From: TWA4 sp051879215 | Lineage (GTDB): Bacteria; Bacillota; Clostridia; Lachnospirales; Lachnospiraceae | Direction of reading: 5' to 3' | Length of the DNA stretch: 64,000 bases | NCBI GenBank assembly: GCA_051879215.1 | Contig: JBJELP010000267.1 | Span: forward strand, 5,526-69,525 | The notes under the pieces: model-generated | Told to the model about the DNA's origin: nothing | The model's input: only the letters and a program-made list of their open reading frames with translations | The model's database searches: none | In this document: piece after piece, positions 9,535 through 17,293 of the stretch | Layout: each line of letters opens with the position of its first letter | Numbering within the stretch: position 1 is the first letter of the stretch | Translations under genes and position numbers: made by a program

Positions 9535-10032
9535 TTATTTACTCCAGTGCAGTCTGTGAAGATTGCCGTCATGCTGCATACCTGCAAAATTCTGCTGGCG
9601 CAGCGCTTCGTATAAAACAATCGATGCAGAATTGGAAAGATTCAGGGAACGGATATCCGGATTCATGGGAATCCGGATGGCTGTTTCCTCATAATGAACC
9701 AGAATTTCTTCCGGAATGCCGGCACTTTCTTTTCCAAACATTATATAATCATCCGGACCATAACTGACCTCGGTATAAAGCTTTCTTGCCTTGGTGGTTG
9801 CCATAAAAATATGGGCTCCCGGATTCTTCTCCAGAAACTCCTCAAAATTTTTATATATGGTCACATCCAGATTCGGCCAGTAATCCAGTCCTGCCCGTTT
9901 CAGTGTTTTATCATTGATCTGAAACCCAAGGGGCTCAATCAGATGCAGTCTTGTCCCGGTGGCAACACAGGTTCTTCCGATGGTTCCTGTATTTCCCGGA
10001 ATTTCAGGCTCATGAAGTACAATATTCAACAT
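9535..10032 (-). CDS. trmL: tRNA (cytidine/uridine-34-2'-O)-methyltransferase TrmL
   Basis: 165-residue SPOUT methyltransferase. It shows the family's N-terminal IVLHEPEIPGNTGTIGRTC, the LIEPLGF strand, and the knotted SAM site FGKESAGIPEEIL and IPMNPDIRSLNLSNSASIVLYE. TrmL methylates the wobble ribose of tRNA-Leu isoacceptors. Length is normal (about 155-165). It converges with the histidine kinase gene, ten bases apart, and is separated from the aminotransferase upstream of it by 244 bases in which I see no gene. Confidence 0.92.
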   Translation of the reverse strand: MLNIVLHEPEIPGNTGTIGRTCVATGTRLHLIEPLGFQINDKTLKRAGLDYWPNLDVTIYKNFEEFLEKNPGAHIFMATTKARKLYTEVSYGPDDYIMFGKESAGIPEEILVHYEETAIRIPMNPDIRSLNLSNSASIVLYEALRQQNFAGMQHDGNLHRLHWSK

Positions 10033-10276
10033 AATTCTCTATTCCTTTCCAGTATAACTCACGCTAATTGACAAACTGTTTCATACAAGCATGAACAGCA
10101 TGACCTTTTGACCCTGGTAACTCATACTAATGTATTTATATAAATATTTCCTGTGCAAAAAGAAAGAACTGCAGATTTGCCCGGACCTGTCAAAACTCCG
10201 AAAAAGCTGCAGCTCTTTTTATCTTTTACATAAAGTATTTCATCCCATCCGGCAGTTTCCGGGCAGAACGCTGCGT

Positions 10277-11443
10277 TTACTCCACCACCGGAAGCGTCTT
10301 CACAAATGCTTCTATTCGTTCCAGTGCGCGCTTCAGGCTGTCCAGAGAGTATGCATAGGAAATACGGATATAACCTTCTCCGCTGTCACCGAATGCTGTA
10401 CCGGGTACGACGGCAACCTCCTGTTCCTGCAGCAGTTTCAAAGCAAACTCCTCAGAAGTCATACCATACTTTTTAATACTGGGAAATACATAGAATGCAC
10501 CCCTTGCTTCAAAACAGTCCATGCCAATACGGCGCAGCTCATGGAGCAGAAAACGGCGGCGCTGGTTATAGGCCTCTGTCATCATGGCAACATCATCATC
10601 CCCATTACGAAGAGCCTCCACAGCCGCATACTGACTGGTTGTGGGTGCACACATGATGGCAAACTGATGAATCTTGGTCATCTGGCTGATGATTTCCTCC
10701 GGTCCTGCTGCATAACCCAGACGCCATCCTGTCATGGCAAATGCCTTGGAAAAGCCATTAATCACAATGGTTCTTTCTGCCATACCCGGCATTTCTGCAA
10801 TGCTGACATGTTTGTCGCCATAGGTCAGTTCCGCATAGATTTCATCGGAAATTACAAAAAGGTCCTTTTCAATACAGACTTTTGCAATTTCTTCCAGATT
10901 CTTACGGGACAGCACGGCACCTGTGGGATTATTGGGAAACGGAAGAATCAGAACTTTTGTCTTTTCCGTACATGCTTCTTCCACTTCAGCAGCTGTCAGC
11001 TGGAATTCATTCTCAACCTTTAACGGAATCGGCACAGGTACTGCATGGGTCAGCTGGGCACAGGGCAGATATGATACGTAGCAGGGCTCCGGAATCAGAA
11101 CTTCATCTCCGGGATCGATCATGGCACGCAGGCCAACGTCAATGGCTTCACTGCCGCCGATGGTAACCAGAACTTCTGACTCATTATAATTGAGATTAAA
11201 TTTCCGTTTCAGATAATTACAGATTTCAATCTTCAGTTCTTTTAAACCGGCATTTGAGGTATAATATGTACGACCGTGTTCCAGGGAATAAATACCTTCT
11301 TCACGAATATGCCAGGGTGTATCAAAATCCGGTTCGCCCACACCAAGGGAAATGGCATCAGGCATATCATTTACCACATCAAAAAACTTACGGATTCCGG
11401 AAGGCTGCATTTCACGGGTAATTTTGGATATCGGGTCTCTCAT
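10277..11443 (-). CDS. class I/II PLP-dependent aminotransferase
   Basis: 388 residues, fold type I. Visible are the N-terminal SLGVGEPDFDTP, the substrate loop YTSNAGLKELK, PNNPTGAV, DEIYAELTY, and the PLP lysine in INGFSKAFAMTGWRLGY. It resembles PatA/aspartate- or aromatic-aminotransferases, so it moves an amino group to 2-oxoglutarate or pyruvate from a substrate I cannot fix. Its ATG overlaps the stop of the Lrp/AsnC regulator by four bases, so the two are co-translated and the regulator probably senses an amino acid that the enzyme handles. Confidence 0.9.
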   Translation of the reverse strand: MRDPISKITREMQPSGIRKFFDVVNDMPDAISLGVGEPDFDTPWHIREEGIYSLEHGRTYYTSNAGLKELKIEICNYLKRKFNLNYNESEVLVTIGGSEAIDVGLRAMIDPGDEVLIPEPCYVSYLPCAQLTHAVPVPIPLKVENEFQLTAAEVEEACTEKTKVLILPFPNNPTGAVLSRKNLEEIAKVCIEKDLFVISDEIYAELTYGDKHVSIAEMPGMAERTIVINGFSKAFAMTGWRLGYAAGPEEIISQMTKIHQFAIMCAPTTSQYAAVEALRNGDDDVAMMTEAYNQRRRFLLHELRRIGMDCFEARGAFYVFPSIKKYGMTSEEFALKLLQEQEVAVVPGTAFGDSGEGYIRISYAYSLDSLKRALERIEAFVKTLPVVE

Positions 11444-11925
11444 GGCGTAATCTTCATCCTTTCATCTTCTCTGGTTTCATTGGCCAGAATAATACCGTGA
11501 TCTTTATATTTTTTCAGAATAAAGTATGTTGCGGTACTGATTACCTGATCCAGTACGGAAAGTTTTTCCGTAACAAATTTAGAAACACCGCGCATGGTCT
11601 TGCCTTCCAGAATAACAGTAAAATCATATGCACCGGACATCAGATATACTGCATTTACTTCGGGATACTTCATAATTCGTTCTGCAAAATTATCAAAGCC
11701 CTGTCCTCTGGAAGGTGTTACACGTACTTCGATCAATGCTGTGACTTTTTCCTCTGAAGTATTATCCCAATTGATCAATGTGTGATAACCACAAATAATA
11801 TGTTCCTTTTCCATATCTGCGATGGTATTGGCAATAACCGATTCATCTTCTCCCAGTAAAATCGCCAGTTCATGAAGATTGATGCGGCTGTTCTTTTCCA
11901 GCACCGCAAGAATTTTGTCTCTCAT
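11440..11925 (-). CDS. Lrp/AsnC-family transcriptional regulator
   Basis: 161 residues: an AsnC-type helix-turn-helix (about 1-60, with KNSRINLHELAILLGEDESV) and a C-terminal RAM ligand-binding domain (about 70-145) with the conserved GAYDFTVILEGKTM. Such proteins form dimers and octamers and respond to amino acids. It is coupled to the downstream aminotransferase (four-base overlap), a pairing common in Clostridia. The start has a TAAACAATG context with AGGAGGA upstream. Confidence 0.9.
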   Translation of the reverse strand: MRDKILAVLEKNSRINLHELAILLGEDESVIANTIADMEKEHIICGYHTLINWDNTSEEKVTALIEVRVTPSRGQGFDNFAERIMKYPEVNAVYLMSGAYDFTVILEGKTMRGVSKFVTEKLSVLDQVISTATYFILKKYKDHGIILANETREDERMKITP

Positions 11926-12012
11926 TGTTTATCCTCCTTCATTCGGGCACTCCATGCCCTGTATAGTTTCAGCTGCTATCTCCCGGAGAAATCCAGCGGG
12001 ATTGGGGCAGCA

Positions 12013-12678
12013 TTATTTCAAAACTTTCAATAATTCATCCTGCTCCGGCCGGTTCAGACAGCTTTGGACTTCATCATGACAGATCAGTTTGTCCTGATCT
12101 GCTGTCATATAGCCGATTACCTGACAGGGTATTCCGGTGCTTTTCAGTGCCTGCACCACCTCATATCCATGGTCTGCTATCATCATGGTACATCCGCAGG
12201 ACATCAGCTGCCACGGATTCAGGTCAAATACTTCGCAGCATTCAATGGTAATCTGACGCACCGGAACCGCTTCATAATCAATACGGAATCCCTTTCCGCT
12301 CTCTGCTGCCAGCTGACACAGTGCTGTCAGCAGACCGCCCTCTTCCACAGGATATACAGCCTTTACTCCATGTTTCCGGATCAGATCCGGATCCGGATAA
12401 CAGTGTGCCTGTTTTTCCAGAGTTTTTCCTGTCCGTATGAAGTGAAGAGGAAGAGTCTTTGCCAGTTCCTTTTCATAATTCTCAGTAAGATAAACGGTAC
12501 CTGCCATACCAATATAGCCAAATAACACTATTTCCTGCCCGGATGTGATCTCTGCTGCATCCGGATCATAGTATTTCAGCAGCTTTTCTCTGTAAAGCGC
12601 CGTTTCATAACAATCCGCAAAAGCGGAGAGGGCTTCTGCCTTCTCCGCTTTCATTCTGTACATTCTGTCCATACTCAT
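12013..12678 (-). CDS. stand-alone AIR-synthase C-terminal-domain-like protein (HypE-like)
   Basis: 221 residues. The C-terminal two thirds resemble the AIR-synthase/HypE/ThiL C-terminal domain: VYPVEEGGLLTALCQLAAES, then AVPVRQ, EVFDLNPWQLMSCGCTMMI and a final IPCQVIGYMT strand. The N-terminal ATP-binding half of HypE or PurM (about 150 residues, metal-binding aspartates) is missing and is replaced by about 60 residues with no clear homology. No hyp genes are nearby. It lies 21 bases after vanW and about 90 before the Lrp gene. Function unknown; it may bind a ligand rather than catalyse. Confidence 0.6.
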   Translation of the reverse strand: MSMDRMYRMKAEKAEALSAFADCYETALYREKLLKYYDPDAAEITSGQEIVLFGYIGMAGTVYLTENYEKELAKTLPLHFIRTGKTLEKQAHCYPDPDLIRKHGVKAVYPVEEGGLLTALCQLAAESGKGFRIDYEAVPVRQITIECCEVFDLNPWQLMSCGCTMMIADHGYEVVQALKSTGIPCQVIGYMTADQDKLICHDEVQSCLNRPEQDELLKVLK

Positions 12679-12699
12679 TTATATCCGTGTTACAATGCC

Positions 12700-14247
12700 T
12701 TATTCCACCGGAGTATTATTTTCCTCAGGAGTTTTTGTGGTTTCCGGTGCTTTCGTTGTTTCCGGTGCCTGGGTCGTCTCCGGTGCTTTCGTTGTTTCAG
12801 CAGACGAACCATCGGACGAAGTGGTTTCACCGTTGGAAGAATCAGAAGGTGTTGTAGAAGGTGTTGTTTCAACAGGTTTCTTTGTACCGCGTATACCCTT
12901 TGCAGGTGAGCCGGAATAAGTGTCCACATACAGCTCTTTACGTTCTGTTTCCTTACCATCCACGTAAACGACTTTTGTCAGAGAAGCCTTTACTGCCGGA
13001 TATGCCTCCTGTGTAATCTTGGTGTAGCCTTCCGGCAGAGTGGGGTCATTGGTATAGGTTACGCCGCTGGGAACAGATGAACTCAGTGTTTTTGAAACAT
13101 ATTTAACGGTCCGGTTGGACGGTCTTGTATCATTGCCATAAATAACGAACGAACACTTGCCGCCGCCTGCTGAAGATGCAATATAAATCGGATCGTCATA
13201 TGGATTCTTCAGTTTCAGATCTTTCTGAGGATTCTTATAATCGCTGCCGGCATAGATGGTAGAATCCATGGCGTAGTCAACATAATGAACAATCAGTGTA
13301 TGATGATAACGCTCTACAATATCCAGTTCTGCAAATAATGCAGCATTATATAAAGTAGATGCGGTCTGACAGATGCCCGCACCAACCGTTTCTTCCACAT
13401 TGGTTCCAAAATATCCCTGACCGGTACCATAACCGCCGGCCTGTGATCGTTCTCCCATCAGTGTGGATACAGAAATGGTTTCACCGGGCCAGATAATCGT
13501 ACCGTTCAGACGCTGTGTGCTGAGCACCAGACTCTTGGTTCGTCCCACATTGCTGCTGGAATAGGATGTTGTTTTCTGACCGAGAACATCCTTGATATTT
13601 TTCAGTTCAGAAGCAGTATGTTTCGGCTCTGCAACGGTGACGGTTGTCTGAATCGTTGCCGTGTCTTCTTTCCAGTCAGACATAATCTGCTCATTGATCG
13701 CAGCAACCGTGGAATCCACATCAACAGTTAATCCCTGTTCCTCGTCTGTAATTACAAAAGAACTTCCCTTTTTGGTAATGGTGGGTTCCTTTGCCTCCTG
13801 GTCATACGACTTCAGGGTTTCTTCCACAAACTCATTCAGTTTCTGAGAATTCACATTCAGTTTCAGATCAAAAACTTTATTTTCCCGCTTCAGATCAGAA
13901 AGAATTTTAAAACGGGAAATCACATTGCCTGTTTTGGCAAGATCCATGGCCTCATCCACAAGTTCAGGATTGGACCACTCGATGCCGACCTCGCTCAGAT
14001 CCAGTACATCTTCGTGATCTCCTGTGACCATGGTAATGGTTTTTTTCTCAAGATTTTCAATATATTCATTGACTGCTTCTTCTGCTTCATCAGAAGTCAG
14101 CCCGGACAAGTTAATATTACCGGCGTAAACGCCATCCACAATTACACCAGGTTCCGGTTCTGTAATTTTTCCGGCAGCATAAACACCGGCTCCCAGAATC
14201 ATTACCAGAGACAGCACCAATACACTGATCGCTGCACCTTTTTTCAT
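12700..14247 (-). CDS. VanW-family exported protein with G5/PG-binding-4 repeats
   Basis: 515 residues. A membrane anchor or signal (about 5-27), two PG-binding-4-like domains (about 60-225), the VanW domain (about 255-370, with TISVSTLMGERS, GAGICQTASTLYNAALFAEL and VERYHHT), a G5-like strand region and a C-terminal Thr/Pro/Glu-rich tail built of APETTK/APETTQ units. It is exported and probably binds peptidoglycan or its precursors; the exact role of VanW proteins is not settled. An excellent GGGAGGAAA site precedes the ATG. The tail may be a wall-spanning spacer. Confidence 0.88.
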   Translation of the reverse strand: MKKGAAISVLVLSLVMILGAGVYAAGKITEPEPGVIVDGVYAGNINLSGLTSDEAEEAVNEYIENLEKKTITMVTGDHEDVLDLSEVGIEWSNPELVDEAMDLAKTGNVISRFKILSDLKRENKVFDLKLNVNSQKLNEFVEETLKSYDQEAKEPTITKKGSSFVITDEEQGLTVDVDSTVAAINEQIMSDWKEDTATIQTTVTVAEPKHTASELKNIKDVLGQKTTSYSSSNVGRTKSLVLSTQRLNGTIIWPGETISVSTLMGERSQAGGYGTGQGYFGTNVEETVGAGICQTASTLYNAALFAELDIVERYHHTLIVHYVDYAMDSTIYAGSDYKNPQKDLKLKNPYDDPIYIASSAGGGKCSFVIYGNDTRPSNRTVKYVSKTLSSSVPSGVTYTNDPTLPEGYTKITQEAYPAVKASLTKVVYVDGKETERKELYVDTYSGSPAKGIRGTKKPVETTPSTTPSDSSNGETTSSDGSSAETTKAPETTQAPETTKAPETTKTPEENNTPVE

Positions 14248-14266
14248 GATATTTCCTCCCTGTTTT

Positions 14267-14286
14267 CTGTCTGAACATACAGACAG
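14267..14286. promoter_or_regulatory. inverted repeat in the vanW leader
   Basis: CTGTCTG, six bases, CAGACAG: a perfect 7-bp dyad between the vanW promoter and its ribosome site. It could be an operator or a leader hairpin. Confidence 0.5.
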
Positions 14287-14308
14287 ACTTTATGCGCTAC
14301 AAACAATA

Positions 14309-14336
14309 ATTTTAACATATTTACTGTCTTTTTCAA
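14309..14336 (-). promoter_or_regulatory. vanW promoter
   Basis: TTGAAA, 16 bp, TAAAAT on the minus strand, placing transcription start just upstream of the dyad. Confidence 0.55.
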
Positions 14337-14401
14337 TAATAAATATATCTATAATTTTATGTTTTTTCTGCTTTCCGATGACAAAATGTAACAACACCTT
14401 C

Positions 14402-14500
14402 TCACATCATGCATCCGAGAATACCTGTGATCAGCATGGCTGCTGCAAGAAGCCCTGCAATGACACCTGCTGCAATTCGTTTCATTTTTTTATTGTACAT
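14402..14500 (-). CDS. 32-residue single-pass membrane peptide
   Basis: A short frame, MYNKKMKRIAAG then about 20 hydrophobic residues ending GILGCMM, preceded by a strong GAGGTGAGG site five bases from the ATG. The basic N-terminus and single hydrophobic helix resemble tiny Firmicute membrane proteins such as Prli42, but I cannot claim homology. It starts 24 bases after the nth stop, so it is probably the last gene of the radical-SAM/nth transcript. The ribosome site, coherent amphipathic layout and tight spacing are the reasons for calling it a real gene. Confidence 0.6.
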   Translation of the reverse strand: MYNKKMKRIAAGVIAGLLAAAMLITGILGCMM

Positions 14501-14523
14501 AAACCTCACCTCTCTATTGGAAT

Positions 14524-15156
14524 TCACGATTTTTCTGCTGCGGAAGGACAGACTTCTTTCAGAAAGCACTCCCCACAGGCGGGCTTTCTGGCCTTACAGA
14601 TCGTCCGACCCAAAGTAATCAGATGGATGTTGATCAGAATCCAGTGGTCTTTGGGAATCACCCGCATGAGATCAAATTCAACCTTAACCGGATCCTCTTC
14701 TTCTGTCAGCCCCAGTTTGCGTGCAATCCGTTTGACATGGGTATCCACCACAATACTGGGATCACCATAAATATTGCCGCGGATTACATTGGCTGTTTTC
14801 CGCCCCACTCCTGCCAGTGAGGTCAGTTCCTCCAGTGTCCTGGGAACCTCACCGCCAAAACGGTTCACCAAAGCATCTGCACAGGAAATAATATTCTTTG
14901 CCTTATTATGGTAAAATCCAATGGAATGAATATCCTTTTCCAGTTCCTTCAGATCGGCGGCGGCAAACTTTTCCAGAGTATCGTACTTTTTAAACAGATT
15001 TTCCGTAACGATGTTCACCCGTGCATCAGTACATTGTGCACTCAGTATGACAGCGATCAGCAGCTGCCATGCATTTTCATGATTCAGATAACAACGGTAT
15101 TCCGTACCATATTCCTGATCCAGCAGCTCTAAAATCTTTGTTACATCACTTTTCAC
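14524..15156 (-). CDS. nth: endonuclease III
   Basis: 210-residue bifunctional DNA glycosylase/AP lyase that removes oxidised pyrimidines. It has the helix-hairpin-helix LAGVGRKTANVI, the catalytic lysine and aspartate region (Lys in AQCTDARVN-linked helix region; VDTHVKRIARKLGL), and the C-terminal 4Fe-4S loop with cysteines spaced C-x6-C-x2-C-x5-C. It starts at a GTG with GGAGG six bases upstream and overlaps the end of the radical SAM gene by 11 bases, so the two are translationally coupled. Confidence 0.95.
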   Translation of the reverse strand: MKSDVTKILELLDQEYGTEYRCYLNHENAWQLLIAVILSAQCTDARVNIVTENLFKKYDTLEKFAAADLKELEKDIHSIGFYHNKAKNIISCADALVNRFGGEVPRTLEELTSLAGVGRKTANVIRGNIYGDPSIVVDTHVKRIARKLGLTEEEDPVKVEFDLMRVIPKDHWILINIHLITLGRTICKARKPACGECFLKEVCPSAAEKS

Positions 15157-16975
15157 ACGCTTCCTCCTGCTCCGTAAAAGGAACCCAGATCACTTCTGCA
15201 TTATGATTCAGTGCATCCCGTCTGTCATAATCAAATATCGCAAGCCAGAGTTCCTTCTGCATTGTATCACCATTCTGTGTCTCTTTTTTATCTTTTTTAT
15301 TACAAAAATATATTTTTTCTATATTATTTCTGAATATCAGAGGCTGACATCTGCCACGCAGCTGCCGGTAGGAGCTTTTTGAGGCATCTTCACCAAACCA
15401 GCGGCCCTCTTTGATCTCCTGTGCAAAAAAGTCTGCAATCTGTTTCTTCCAGAGGGATTGATCCGGAACAAACGCCGGCACCCGATTCAGTTTTTCCCGC
15501 AGACAGAAATCAAAGGTCAGCAGCTCATCTATAAACCCGCTCTCCTCTTTGGGAAAATGTTCCTGAAGAAAAATCCGCAAAGCCATATATTTCCCGATTC
15601 GATTCTGATTTGCCGACCGGTATCCATTCTGACGCAGAAAATCTCCGAACTCCCGGAAAAAACGAAACGGGCTGTTGAAATATTTCATGATCCAGGAAAG
15701 CGTTACAGTAAACTGACCGCTGTTATAGTAATCTTCCACTGTTTCTTCCACATTTTTCAATACAATTACATCTTCATAGGACAGCCATCTGGTGGAAAGA
15801 ACTTCATAAACAGGACGCTTCCGATACACCAGTCCATGGATGTCGGCTTCTTTTTCCATTCTGGTTCCGTGAAGTACTTTCAGAAATCCCAGCTGCAGCT
15901 GATCCGGCTTCATGGCATAAACATCATCAAAGGACTTCGAAAAGCTTTCCAGTCCTTCATGGGGAAGGCCTGCAATCAGATCCAGATGCTGATGGATATT
16001 GTGCAGCTTCCGAACCTTCTCCGTATTAGCTGCAACCTTTTCGATATCCATGTTTCTGCCGATGGCACGAAGGGTATCGGGATTGGTGGTCTGCACACCG
16101 GTTTCCAGCTGAATCAGCCCGGGCCGCATTTTGGAAAACAGCTCAATGTCCTCTTCTTTCAGCAGATCTGCCGATATTTCAAAATGGAAATTCGTAACTC
16201 CATTATCGTGTTCATGAATATAGTTCCAGATTGCATGGGCATGTTCATGCCTGCAATTAAAGGTGCGGTCTACAAATTTGACCTGGGCCACCTTCCCTTT
16301 CAGGAAAAAATCCAGTTCCTGAAATACCAGAGAAAGACTTCGGAAGCGAAGATTTTTTTCCACGGAAGACAGACAGTAACTGCAGGAAAAGGGACAGCCT
16401 CTGCTGCTCTCATAATAAATAATCCGATTTTCATAATCTGACAGGTTCCTGTATGGGAATACCAGTCGATCCATGGAAAGGATCGGACGGGTTCCGGTTC
16501 GCACAGGGTTTCCCATACCGTCTCTGATGCATAATCCGGCTATATCCTGCAGCGTTCTTCCTGCAGAATCGGTTCCTGTTTCAATTCTGTCCTCATACCA
16601 GCCGGACAGCTCTGCCATGGTTTCTTCTCCTTCGCCCACCATAATTCCGGTAATCTGCGGCATCTGCAGCAGCCGATCCTCCGGATTCCAGGAAACCTCC
16701 GGTCCCCCCAGCCACAATGGAACGTCCGGCATGATCTGATGCAGTTCCTCTGTCAGTTCTTCCACAAAACGAAGATTCCAGATATAACAGGAAAAGCCGA
16801 TTACATCCGGCTTTCTTACATAAATATCACGAAGAATTTCTTCTTTCTGATGATTGATCGTATACTCAGCCAATTCCACCGGATGCCCTGCTGCTTCTGC
16901 AAAGGCACGAAGACTGTATATGGCCAGATTGGAATGAATATATTTCGCATTAATCGCTGCCAGCAGAAAACGCAT
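15146..16975 (-). CDS. B12-binding-domain radical SAM protein
   Basis: 609 residues. An N-terminal cobalamin-binding Rossmann domain (about 1-140, with DVIGFSCYIWN and LGGPEVSW), a radical SAM core with the cluster motif CPFSCSYC, the YESSRG lead-in and a DLIAGLPHEG motif, then a DUF4080-type C-terminal region. It binds a 4Fe-4S cluster and SAM; the substrate is unknown. The longest frame runs upstream through the tRNA-Gly gene; the ATG at 16975 follows GAAGGAGGT and starts the domain (MRFLLAAINAKYIHSNLA). It is coupled to nth. Confidence 0.9.
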   Translation of the reverse strand: MRFLLAAINAKYIHSNLAIYSLRAFAEAAGHPVELAEYTINHQKEEILRDIYVRKPDVIGFSCYIWNLRFVEELTEELHQIMPDVPLWLGGPEVSWNPEDRLLQMPQITGIMVGEGEETMAELSGWYEDRIETGTDSAGRTLQDIAGLCIRDGMGNPVRTGTRPILSMDRLVFPYRNLSDYENRIIYYESSRGCPFSCSYCLSSVEKNLRFRSLSLVFQELDFFLKGKVAQVKFVDRTFNCRHEHAHAIWNYIHEHDNGVTNFHFEISADLLKEEDIELFSKMRPGLIQLETGVQTTNPDTLRAIGRNMDIEKVAANTEKVRKLHNIHQHLDLIAGLPHEGLESFSKSFDDVYAMKPDQLQLGFLKVLHGTRMEKEADIHGLVYRKRPVYEVLSTRWLSYEDVIVLKNVEETVEDYYNSGQFTVTLSWIMKYFNSPFRFFREFGDFLRQNGYRSANQNRIGKYMALRIFLQEHFPKEESGFIDELLTFDFCLREKLNRVPAFVPDQSLWKKQIADFFAQEIKEGRWFGEDASKSSYRQLRGRCQPLIFRNNIEKIYFCNKKDKKETQNGDTMQKELWLAIFDYDRRDALNHNAEVIWVPFTEQEEACEK

Positions 16976-17056
16976 TGCAAGACCTCCTTCTGTATACATG
17001 ATCACGGCAATTTTCTGTATCGGGAACTTTGAGAGTACAAAGCAATACATGGATAC

Positions 17057-17088
17057 AAGAAAAGGGACACATCCGATGATGTATCCCT
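17057..17088 (-). terminator. terminator of tRNA-Gly
   Basis: An 11-bp stem (AGGGATACATC with GATGTGTCCCT, one G-U) and a four-base loop, followed by TTTTCTT. Confidence 0.85.
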
Positions 17089-17094
17089 GTATAG

Positions 17095-17165
17095 AGCGGG
17101 TGATGGGAATCGAACCCACGTATCCAGCTTGGAAGGCTGGTGTTCTACCATTGAACTACACCCGC
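17095..17165 (-). tRNA. tRNA-Gly (TCC)
   Basis: Minus-strand cloverleaf: acceptor GCGGGTG paired with CACCCGC, D-loop AGTTCAATGGTAGAAC, anticodon stem-loop CAGCCTTCCAAGCTG with anticodon TCC, T-arm GTGGGTTCGATTCCCAT. The discriminator base is T and CCA is not encoded. It has its own promoter and terminator. Confidence 0.97.
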
Positions 17166-17186
17166 ATGCATATCAAAAACAAGTGT

Positions 17187-17215
17187 ATTGTATATGATAT
17201 GCTATTAAATGTCAA
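17187..17215 (-). promoter_or_regulatory. tRNA-Gly promoter
   Basis: TTGACA, 17 bp, TACAAT on the minus strand, about 20 bases upstream of the mature tRNA 5' end. Confidence 0.85.
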
Positions 17216-17293
17216 GCACTTTTTTTACTGATTGTTCCTTTTTTTTCTGACTGGTACCCGTTTCTCCTTCAGGCCCATGCGTCGATTTGAACT

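Noticed and set aside
10187..10225. AGCTGCAGCT palindrome with flanking A/T runs as a terminator
   Set aside because: The stem is only five base pairs with no real loop; too weak to list.
16976..17119. 48-codon upstream extension of the radical SAM frame
   Set aside because: It reads through the tRNA-Gly gene and its terminator; a strong ribosome site directly precedes the ATG at 16975.
17221..17293. possible terminator after the GH13 gene
   Set aside because: T-rich stretches are present but no stable stem is visible.
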